This document shows positions 36,955 through 43,719 of a DNA stretch of 64,000 bases, one piece after another. Under the pieces are notes generated by a model, which worked only from the letters and a program-made list of their open reading frames with translations, was not told the DNA's origin and did not search any database. Source of the stretch: Mycobacterium aquaticum (GTDB taxonomy: Bacteria > Actinomycetota > Actinomycetes > Mycobacteriales > Mycobacteriaceae). The stretch spans positions 62,001 to 126,000 of the forward strand of contig NZ_MVHF01000018.1 in NCBI RefSeq assembly GCF_002086485.1, read 5' to 3'. The position numbers and the translations under genes were made by a program. Each line of letters opens with the position of its first letter. Position 1 is the first letter of the stretch.

Positions 36955-37986
36955 TTATCTGACCGAAGGCTGGTTCTGGGTGATGCAGTGGACGCCCCCG
37001 CCACGCTCGAACAACGGCCTGGCATCCACCGTCACGACGGTCCGGCCCGGGTAGTGCTCGCCGAGGATCGCCACCGCGGTTTCGTCGACCGGGTCGCCGA
37101 AGCTGCACGCGACGACACCGCCGTTGACCACGAGGTGGTTGATGTAGCTGTAGTCGACGAAACCCTCGGCGTCGGTCAGCGTCGCGGGAGCGGGCATCTC
37201 GGTGATCTCCCAGGATCTGCCCGCGGCATCGTGGCTTCCTTCCAAGACCGCGCGGACCTCTTTGCTGACGAGGTAATCCGGGTGATTCGCATCCTGCTGC
37301 GTGTGTAGCAGCAGTCGGCCCGGCGACGTGATCGCCGCGACGATGTCGACGTGGCCGCGGGTGCCATACCTCTCGGAGTCTCTGGTCAGGCCCCGAGGCA
37401 GCCAGATCGCGTGGGTCGCCCCGATGGTGCGCGCCAACTCGGCCTCGACGTCGGCGCGGGTCAGGCCCGGGTTGCGACCGGGATCGAGTTGCACGGTCTC
37501 GGTGACCAGCACCGTGCCCTCACCGTCGACCTGGATGCCGCCGCCCTCGTTGACCAATGGGGAACTGATGACGGGCGTGCCTGCCAGCCGCGCAACGGTG
37601 GAACCGATCTTCTCGTCGCGGTCCCACTGCGCCCAGTCCTGGGCGCCCCATCCGTTGAACACCCAGTCCACGGCGGCCACCGAGCCGTCGGCACGATGCA
37701 CGAATGTGGGCCCGATGTCGCGCATCCAGGCGTCGTTCAGCGGGGCTTCGACGATGTCGATGTCTGCCGAGAGGTACTTCTGGGCCGCGGTCAGTTCGCC
37801 CGGATCCACGAGCACGGTGACCGGTTCGAACCCGGCTACGGCATGCGCGACCGCGGCCCAGGCGGATCGGGCCTCGTGCTGTTCGGTTTCGGTGTCGCCC
37901 AGCGAGTAACCCTCGCTGGGAAAGGCCATCCAGACCCGGTCCTGGGCGGCCGTCTCGGCCGGCATGAGCGTGGAATTGTCGGTCAC
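36955..37986 (-). CDS. aguA: Agmatine deiminase family protein
   Basis: This 343-residue enzyme belongs to the peptidyl-arginine deiminase superfamily, predicted to convert agmatine to N-carbamoylputrescine. Conserved sites are WMRDIGPTFV near residue 87, NEGGGIQVDGEGT near residue 140, the His in RGHVDIVA near residue 205, and the C-terminal nucleophile Cys in RGGGVHCITQNQP near residue 332. The GTG at 37986 was chosen for its GAGGAGGACCA ribosome binding site. It is 52 bp downstream of an amidase, which may take the next step of agmatine breakdown. Confidence 0.85.
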   Translation of the reverse strand: MTDNSTLMPAETAAQDRVWMAFPSEGYSLGDTETEQHEARSAWAAVAHAVAGFEPVTVLVDPGELTAAQKYLSADIDIVEAPLNDAWMRDIGPTFVHRADGSVAAVDWVFNGWGAQDWAQWDRDEKIGSTVARLAGTPVISSPLVNEGGGIQVDGEGTVLVTETVQLDPGRNPGLTRADVEAELARTIGATHAIWLPRGLTRDSERYGTRGHVDIVAAITSPGRLLLHTQQDANHPDYLVSKEVRAVLEGSHDAAGRSWEITEMPAPATLTDAEGFVDYSYINHLVVNGGVVACSFGDPVDETAVAILGEHYPGRTVVTVDARPLFERGGGVHCITQNQPSVR

Positions 37987-38038
37987 TGGTCCTCCTCGGC
38001 TGTCGATGGACAGCGTCTTCAAATGTGGTCTGTGTGAA

Positions 38039-39799
38039 CTACGGCAGAGGCGGCGTTCGCGGCGGCACGGTACGCCGGTTTCCGGTCGCTTCGAAGGCCG
38101 CCGCCAGCGACAACAGCGCGGTGTCGTCGTAGGCGCGGCCCGCGAAGGTCAAACCGACCGGCATACCGATGTCGGCCATGGTGCCCATCGGGACGGTCAC
38201 CGTGGGAATGCCCAGGTGTCGCGGCACCAGATTGCCGTTGGCCACCCACACCCCGTTGCGCCAGCCGAGGTCGGCCGATGCTTCGTTGACGTCCATGTCG
38301 GCGGGACCGACGTCGGCGACGGTCGGGAAGATCACCGCGTCGAGGCCGAGCTCGGTCATCCATTCCTCGAGATCGATCCGGCGAGTTTCCTCCAGTCCCC
38401 GCAGGCCCTCTTCTATGTGCGGGATCTTGGTGAAGTCCTCGATCGGATGCTCTCGGATGAAGTCGGGATAGGTGGTGATGTCGTCGCCGAATCCCTCCGC
38501 GCGATCCGGCAGCGCACCTTCGGGGTGGACCCAGATGAGTGCGCCGTCGACGTCGGCGAGCCGATTGAGCTTCGGGTCGTCGTTGGCCCGCAGGAAGTCG
38601 TCCCAGGACCACGCCGACAGATCCAGGATCTCGCGGTCCAGGAACTCCTTGCTGACCAGGCCACGGGTGCGCACGGTCGGCGCGCCGGGCCGGTCCCCCT
38701 CGTAGTTCGAGACCACCGGGAAATCGACGAGTACGACCTCGGCTCCGGCGGCCCGCAGATCCGCCGTGGCCGCGTTGAACAAGTCGATGACCGACTGGCG
38801 GGTCTCGATCTTCTGCCCGGTGGCACCGCCGATACCAGGATGTTCACTCGTCCCGGCGTCGGGGTCGGCGTTGACGTACATTCTCGGGACACCGAACTTC
38901 TTGCCCGCCAACGCTTTCCGAGCCACTTCACGGTTTTCCGGCGCCAATGCCGGGTACGACGCGGGCCGCACGTCCGACGCCTTGGGGATCTCGATCCACG
39001 GCTGCACCCGCCAGAAGTCTCCACGGGTGTCGGGATCGTCGGCGACGATGATGTCGAGTACCTCGAGCAGGTCGGCCATCGTCCGGGTATGAGGTACGAC
39101 GACGTCCATGGTGGGCACCAGCGGCCAGTTGCCACGCACCGAGATGACCCCGCGCGACGGGGTGTAGGCACACAAGGCGTTGTTGGTCGCCGGTGCCCGT
39201 CCGCTCGACCAGGTCTCCTCCCCCAGGCCGAACGCGGCGAAGCTCGCGGCGGTCGCGGTGCCCGAGCCGTTGGACGAGCCCGAGCCGAATGCCGAGGTCA
39301 GGTAGTCACCGTTGTAGGGACTCTCCGCGCGTCCGTAGACGCCGCGCTGCATGCCGCCGTTGGCCATCGGTGGCATGTTGGTCAGGCCGATCAGCACAGC
39401 ACCGGCCGAACGCAGCCGCTCGATGGTGAACGCGTCGCGCTGGGCGACCAGATGTTCGAACGCATGTGCGCCGGCCGCCGCGGTGAGCCCTTTCGCCAGG
39501 TAGCTGTCCTTCGCCGTGTACGGGATGCCGTCGAGCGGCCCGAGCGTCTGCCCATTGGCACGTCGCTGGTCGGAAGCCCGGGCATCGGCCAAGGCCTCGG
39601 GGTTCATCACCACGAGCGCGTTCAGCCGGGGGCCGCTGCGGTCGTAGGCCTCGATCCGCTCGAGGTAGCGCTGCACAAGCTCTTCGCTGGTCACCGATCC
39701 GTCTTCGAGCGCGCGACGCAGCTGCGCAATGTCGGCCTCCACAACATCAAACCGCGCCACCGGGAAACCGTCCTCTCCAAAGATCCGTCGACCCGGCAT
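38039..39799 (-). CDS. Amidase-signature family amidohydrolase
   Basis: This 586-residue amidase of the Ser-cisSer-Lys type has the catalytic Lys in GIPYTAKDSYLAKG near residue 98 and the serines in SAFGSGSSNGSGTA near residue 175. It is longer than typical amidases (about 470), with an inserted middle region. The normal partner of agmatine deiminase is a nitrilase-type N-carbamoylputrescine amidase, so a role for this unrelated amidase in the same route is only an inference from position. Confidence 0.88.
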   Translation of the reverse strand: MPGRRIFGEDGFPVARFDVVEADIAQLRRALEDGSVTSEELVQRYLERIEAYDRSGPRLNALVVMNPEALADARASDQRRANGQTLGPLDGIPYTAKDSYLAKGLTAAAGAHAFEHLVAQRDAFTIERLRSAGAVLIGLTNMPPMANGGMQRGVYGRAESPYNGDYLTSAFGSGSSNGSGTATAASFAAFGLGEETWSSGRAPATNNALCAYTPSRGVISVRGNWPLVPTMDVVVPHTRTMADLLEVLDIIVADDPDTRGDFWRVQPWIEIPKASDVRPASYPALAPENREVARKALAGKKFGVPRMYVNADPDAGTSEHPGIGGATGQKIETRQSVIDLFNAATADLRAAGAEVVLVDFPVVSNYEGDRPGAPTVRTRGLVSKEFLDREILDLSAWSWDDFLRANDDPKLNRLADVDGALIWVHPEGALPDRAEGFGDDITTYPDFIREHPIEDFTKIPHIEEGLRGLEETRRIDLEEWMTELGLDAVIFPTVADVGPADMDVNEASADLGWRNGVWVANGNLVPRHLGIPTVTVPMGTMADIGMPVGLTFAGRAYDDTALLSLAAAFEATGNRRTVPPRTPPLP

Positions 39800-40405
39800 C
39801 CGTGCTGACGACCTGCCGGGTGTGGCTAGACACTAATAGGTGACGCATCCGCGCGAAGGCGTTTGCCCCGACGTTCCGGTGACCGGACACCTGTCTTGCG
39901 AAGTCCATAAAGTGCTGCTCAGTGGGCGTCTCAGCGCTGGAGTGGACGCAGCACAGCCACGGACGCGCGTTCGGTTCGCCTGCAGCCGTGCAGTGTGCAC
40001 AAGGAATGTCCTCAGCCTCCTGAAAACTCTTGCAGAGCGACACATTCCAATCCATGCCGGGCTAATGGTGTTGACAGTTCCCACATTCCGTCTACACCTC
40101 GGCACCCGGAGCCGAACGGCAAACAAATCCCTGCCATTATCAGATGATTCTGATATTTACCTGTGTATCAATAGCTTTCGTGCGACAACCCGGTCGGGTC
40201 CGATCGATTCCCGTGCGTCCCAACGGCTGAACACCTGTCAAGCCAGGACGTCCATGCAGGCCAAGCCCAATTATCAGAATTTTTTCGCTGGGCTGTAACG
40301 GCCGCGGCGTGGCTACCGATATCAATTGTGTCGATGGTGGACACCCGTGTTGGTGTCGAGCCCGCGACAACACCCGAATAATCCATGATTGGAGTGGTTA
40401 TCCGC
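39800..40405. other. Long intergenic region upstream of the repeat-protein gene
   Basis: I find no convincing gene in these 606 bp; open frames here have poor codon use and no ribosome binding sites. The right part is AT-richer than its surroundings. It contains a consensus -35 (ttgaca, 40071-40076) without a good -10, a small dyad tcagatgattctga near 40141, and a tttttt run near 40280. These may belong to a long untranslated leader or upstream control region of the secreted repeat protein. Confidence 0.5.
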
Positions 40406-40960
40406 ATGAGCAAAACTAGGCGTAACGGAGTTGCATTTGGCCTCGGCATGGGCGCTAGCGCGCTGCTTGCCGCCGGACTGATTCCGCTTGCGACCGCTGG
40501 CGCTGCCTGGGCCGATAACGGCGTGTCGGGTGGCGCCGCCGGCGGCGTGAGCACGCCCGTCGGCGGCGGAAACGTCGAAGGCGGTTCCAGCCTCGAGCTG
40601 CCGAACCCGTTCCACCCGTTCGCTCCCGCCGGAGTTTCCGGTAACACCGGAGCCGAGGGTGGCGTGAACACCCCGGTCGGTGGCGGCAACGTCGAAGGCG
40701 GAACCGGCGTCAACCTGCCCAACCCGTTCCACCCCTTCGCCCCCGCGGGCGTCTCCGGTGACACCAACGCCGGCGGCGGCGTGAACACCCCGATCGGCGG
40801 CGGCAACGTCGAAGGCGGAACCGGCGTCAACCTGCCCAACCCGTTCCACCCCTTCGCCCCCGCGGGCGTCTCCGGAAGCACCGGGGTCGAAGGTGGCGTG
40901 AATACGCCGGTGGGCGACGCCGGCGTCGACGGTGGCCTCAACGCGGGCATCGGCCGCTAA
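40406..40960 (+). CDS. Secreted protein with three-and-a-half 39-residue Gly-rich repeats
   Basis: I do not recognise this 184-residue protein. It begins MSKTRRNGVAFGLGMG with a signal peptide that would be cut near GAAWA-DNG (residue about 37). The mature part consists of tandem 39-residue units starting GGVNTPVGGGNVEGG and containing LPNPFHPFAPAGVSG, three full and one partial. The ATG at 40406 is preceded by GGAG; an ATG at 40385 would lengthen the signal region. The low-complexity, extended sequence suggests a cell-wall or surface role. A strong hairpin terminator follows. Confidence 0.85.
   Translation: MSKTRRNGVAFGLGMGASALLAAGLIPLATAGAAWADNGVSGGAAGGVSTPVGGGNVEGGSSLELPNPFHPFAPAGVSGNTGAEGGVNTPVGGGNVEGGTGVNLPNPFHPFAPAGVSGDTNAGGGVNTPIGGGNVEGGTGVNLPNPFHPFAPAGVSGSTGVEGGVNTPVGDAGVDGGLNAGIGR
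40541..40957 (+). repeat. Tandem 117-bp coding repeats
   Basis: Units run 40541-40657, 40658-40774, 40775-40891 and a partial 40892-40957. Units 2 and 3 are nearly identical at the DNA level, while unit 1 is more diverged, pointing to recent duplication or conversion of the central units. Confidence 0.9.
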
Positions 40961-40975
40961 CCGCACGGACTCAGC

Positions 40976-41013
40976 CAAAAGGCCAGGGACCCTTCGGGGT
41001 TTCTGGCCTTTTG
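40976..41013 (+). terminator. Hairpin terminator after the repeat-protein gene
   Basis: A perfect 11-bp stem (caaaaggccag / ctggccttttg) encloses a 16-nt loop. The right arm ends in a short T-run (ccttttg), so it can act as an intrinsic terminator and isolates this gene from the Mg2+ module downstream. Confidence 0.75.
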
Positions 41014-41131
41014 CGTATCAAGGGGCCTTTTGTGCCCGGACGGCGCGCGGCGACACCGAGAGATGTTGTTCGGCAGCGCTATTCGCAATGAGGAACAACT
41101 TGCGCCGCCCGCGCGAAACCAGACAGTCGAG

Positions 41132-41168
41132 TTGACGCGGGCGTCGTTACAGGTGTACACCTGTAACG
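41132..41168 (+). promoter_or_regulatory. Promoter with perfect 24-bp palindromic operator
   Basis: A -35 box ttgacg lies at 41132-41137. A perfect 24-bp palindrome, half-site cgttacaggtgt, spans 41145-41168 and covers the -10 and start-site region. It immediately precedes the M-box, so initiation appears to be controlled by a dimeric DNA-binding protein as well as by the riboswitch. The cognate regulator is unknown. Confidence 0.7.
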
Positions 41169-41171
41169 CAA

Positions 41172-41338
41172 GCACCTCGTTGGGCGAGGCGTCTGCATGG
41201 ACACAGGCCACTGACCCCGAACGTCGAGAGACGCCCCCGGTCAGGACAGCTCCTCCCGGCTTAAGGGTTGAGCCCAAGTGGCTTTCGGATCCCGGTCCGA
41301 ATACGCCGTGCAGTGCCGAAGCTGTGACGAGAGGGGTG
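41172..41338 (+). promoter_or_regulatory. M-box (ykoK leader) Mg2+ riboswitch
   Basis: The sequence follows the M-box consensus along its length: ctcgttgggcgaggc with tctgcatgg, ccgaacgtcgagagacgcc, ggtcag, cggcttaagggttgag, and tacgccgtgcagtgccgaag ending acgaga. Closing stem acctcgt (41174-41180) faces acgagaggggt (41327-41337), and internal stems include ctgacc/ggtcag and ttcgga/tccgaa. The known ligand of this class is Mg2+, which switches expression off. No U-rich terminator follows, so control may be through Rho or access to downstream ribosome sites. The regulated genes are the small ORFs and the Nramp-related transporter. Confidence 0.88.
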
Positions 41339-41430
41339 CATCCGGCCGCTCGACGGTCCGATCCACTCCTGTGTGCCCGACACCGGCGCCCACGCGCGCC
41401 ACGGCCCTGAGGAGGTGAGGACGATTAGTA

Positions 41431-41532
41431 GTGGGGAAAGTCCCTATCCCAGTCCTATTCCGTTCCATCCGGCCGGGGCACGCGCGATTCACCGCTGATC
41501 CACGGCGCAAGACCACCCGCTTGTACGGGTAG
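41431..41532 (+). CDS. Possible 33-residue leader peptide
   Basis: A short frame starts GTG 10 nt after an excellent ribosome binding site (aggaggtgagg, 41410-41420) in the M-box leader. It encodes a basic peptide beginning GKVPIPVLFRSIRPGH. It may be a regulatory upstream ORF rather than a functional protein. A second overlapping frame from 41415 is proline-rich (see findings). No homology is recognised. Confidence 0.3.
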   Translation: MGKVPIPVLFRSIRPGHARFTADPRRKTTRLYG

Positions 41533-41599
41533 ATCTGCGCTGCGCCAAAGCAATTGATGCTCGTGCACCGCTGGATGCTGTCCATGAGGAGAAGGCCCA

Positions 41600-41785
41600 A
41601 TGTCCTTCGTGGCAATCCACAACACATTTCGTTTCAACCGCCGGCCGCACGCCGGCGCAGGCGCCCTCGGCCGGCTGTGGGCCCGCCGAAACCTCACCGC
41701 AGAGGAACGCGCCAACCTGCATGCGTTGACCACCACTCCCCTCGCGGTCATCACGGCCTCTTTGGGCGGTCACCCGAACGCATGA
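41600..41785 (+). CDS. Small protein of unknown function in the M-box leader
   Basis: This 61-residue frame has a strong ribosome binding site (gaggagaagg) just upstream of its ATG and GC-rich third positions. The product is basic, with RRPHAGAGALGRLWARRNLT followed by AEERANLHALTTT, and has no membrane segment. It lies between the Mg2+ riboswitch and the Nramp-related transporter, so it is probably co-regulated by Mg2+. It may be a small modulator of transport or a leader ORF. Confidence 0.5.
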   Translation: MSFVAIHNTFRFNRRPHAGAGALGRLWARRNLTAEERANLHALTTTPLAVITASLGGHPNA

Positions 41786-41793
41786 CCCGGCTA

Positions 41794-41836
41794 CTCGGTA
41801 GCGGTGCAACGGTTTTCCCGCTGCACCGCTACCGAG
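41794..41836 (+). terminator. Long hairpin just upstream of the first Nramp-related gene
   Basis: A perfect 15-bp stem (ctcggtagcggtgca / tgcaccgctaccgag) extends inward by three further pairs around a ttttc loop. It is in the leader, after the 61-residue ORF and about 66 nt before the transporter start. No U-run follows, so it may attenuate, stabilise or process the mRNA rather than terminate fully. Confidence 0.55.
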
Positions 41837-41902
41837 CCGTGCCCAATTTCACCCCGCCCGCTCGGGCTCCTCCATCTGCTCTCGACCTGAAAGTGACTAC
41901 CG

Positions 41903-43657
41903 ATGAGCTTCTTTGCGACGTGGCCGCGCGGCCGGACCACCGCGCAGGCCCCAATCTCTCCGGGCGAGGGTTCTGCAACCCTCGACACGGCCCACACCGG
42001 CGACATCGTCGGTGCGCTGGGCCGAATTACCATAGGTGACACTGCGCAGGGCCGCAGCTTCTGGCAACGGATGCGCATGCTGGCCGTCATTGTCGGGCCA
42101 GGCCTCATCGTCATGGTCGGCGACAACGACGCAGGCGGGGTGGCCACCTACGCGCAAGCAGGCCAGAACTACGGCATGAGCCTGTTGTGGACGCTCGCCT
42201 TGTTGATCCCTGTGCTCTACGTCAACCAGGAGATGGTTGTCCGGCTCGGCGCGGTCACCGGAGTCGGGCATGCGCGGCTCATCTTCGAGCGGTTCGGCCG
42301 GTTCTGGGGCGCGTTCAGTCTGGGTGATCTGATTCTGCTGAATGCGTTGACCATCGTCACCGAATTCATCGGTGTCTCATTGGCTTTGGGTTATCTAGGC
42401 GTCCCCAAGGCCATTACGGTGCCGGTGGCTGCGGTGTTGTTGTTCGGCGTGGTGGCCGGTGGTTCGTTCCGCCGTTGGGAACGGTTGCTGTTCATCCTGA
42501 TCGCAGTGAACATCGTCATGGTGCCCATGGCGCTGCTGGTGCATCCCAGCATTTCCACCACGGCGCACGGTCTGATCCCGCAGCTGCCCGGTGGACTCGA
42601 CGCCACCCTGTTGATGTTGATCGTCGCGATCGTAGGCACCACCGTGGCGCCGTGGCAGCTGTTCTTCCAGCAGTCCAACATCGTCGACAAGCGCATCACG
42701 CCGAATTGGATCCGCTACGCGCGGGCCGACCTGTGGATCGGCATCGCGGTCGTCATGGCAGGCGCGCTGGCCATCATGGCGACAACCGCGTTCGGGTTCG
42801 CCGGCACCGATCTGGTGGGACAGTTCACCGATGCCGGCGCGGTGGCCGCCGGCCTGTCCGACCACGCCGGGCGCACAGTGGGTGTGCTGTTCGCGGTCCT
42901 GCTGTTCGACGCATCGCTGATCGGGGCCAACGCGGTCGGCCTGGCCACGACCTACGCAGTGGGCGATGCGTTGGGAAGGCGACACTCGTTGCACTGGAAG
43001 ATAAGTCAGGCCCCGGTCTTCTACGGCGCCTATGCCGTGCTGCTGGCCGTGTCGGCGGCGTTGGCGTTCAGCCCCGATCACGTGTTGGGTCTGATCACTC
43101 AGGGCGTACAGGTGCTCGCCGGGGTGCTGCTGCCTTCGGCCACGGTGTTTCTGGTGCTGCTGTGCAACGACCGGCCAGTACTGGGACCGTGGGTCAACAC
43201 CGTCCGGCAGAACTTGGCTGCGTGGACCATCGTGTGGTGTCTGGTGCTGCTCTCACTGGCGTTGACCGCGGCAACCCTCTTTCCCGATGTGTCGACCTTC
43301 GCCCTGGAGGCCGGCCTGGGGACCGGAGCAGTGCTCGGGATCCTCGGCGGAGCGATCGTCATCGTCGGGTCCCGGCGTCGGCACCTCCGGCGCCGGGCCC
43401 GCGCGGTGTCCTCGGAGCTCGGTGGCATCGACCCCGATGTGATCGAGGAACTCGACAGCGACGCCGCACTGTCGCGGGTCGAACGGTCCGCGGTGCGCGA
43501 AGGTGATCGCGCCTCCTGGCGGATGCCTGCGTTGGCAACGCTGGACCGGCCGGTGATGTCGGCGGGTCGCCGCGTCGGGTTGTCGGTCCTGCGCGGCTAC
43601 CTGTTGTTGGCCACCGTGCTGGTGGTGGTCAAAGTGGTGCAGGCCGGAATGTCCTGA
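41903..43657 (+). CDS. Nramp-related Mg2+ transporter (NRMT-like), copy 1
   Basis: This 584-residue membrane protein has the Nramp fold with about 11-12 helices. In helix 1 the classical DPGN is replaced by MVGDNDAGGVATYAQAGQ (near residue 75). In helix 6 the classical MPH is replaced by TTVAPWQLFFQQSN near residue 250. The loss of the metal-selective Met fits the Nramp-related Mg2+ transporters rather than MntH. An N-terminal motif LDTAHTGDIVGALGRI and a C-terminal soluble linker with one more helix are shared with copy 2. It follows an M-box, which agrees with Mg2+ import. Confidence 0.85.
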   Translation: MSFFATWPRGRTTAQAPISPGEGSATLDTAHTGDIVGALGRITIGDTAQGRSFWQRMRMLAVIVGPGLIVMVGDNDAGGVATYAQAGQNYGMSLLWTLALLIPVLYVNQEMVVRLGAVTGVGHARLIFERFGRFWGAFSLGDLILLNALTIVTEFIGVSLALGYLGVPKAITVPVAAVLLFGVVAGGSFRRWERLLFILIAVNIVMVPMALLVHPSISTTAHGLIPQLPGGLDATLLMLIVAIVGTTVAPWQLFFQQSNIVDKRITPNWIRYARADLWIGIAVVMAGALAIMATTAFGFAGTDLVGQFTDAGAVAAGLSDHAGRTVGVLFAVLLFDASLIGANAVGLATTYAVGDALGRRHSLHWKISQAPVFYGAYAVLLAVSAALAFSPDHVLGLITQGVQVLAGVLLPSATVFLVLLCNDRPVLGPWVNTVRQNLAAWTIVWCLVLLSLALTAATLFPDVSTFALEAGLGTGAVLGILGGAIVIVGSRRRHLRRRARAVSSELGGIDPDVIEELDSDAALSRVERSAVREGDRASWRMPALATLDRPVMSAGRRVGLSVLRGYLLLATVLVVVKVVQAGMS

Positions 43658-43663
43658 GCGCCA

Positions 43664-43703
43664 ATGACGCCGGGCGGACCACATGCGCTCCTCCCGGCGT
43701 CAT
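43664..43703. terminator. Bidirectional hairpin between the two Nramp-related genes
   Basis: A perfect 11-bp stem (atgacgccggg / cccggcgtcat) lies between the convergent stops at 43657 and 43720 and could end transcription from both sides. Confidence 0.6.
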
Positions 43704-43719
43704 CGCACCTGTCGTCCGG

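Noticed and set aside
39840..40298. A 152-codon plus-strand open frame in the long intergenic region
   Set aside because: No ribosome binding site, low third-position GC bias and no protein-like segments; treated as non-coding.
40541..40957. The 117-bp repeats as a CRISPR or minisatellite unrelated to coding
   Set aside because: The units are in frame, directly adjacent, and lie inside a signal-peptide-bearing coding sequence.
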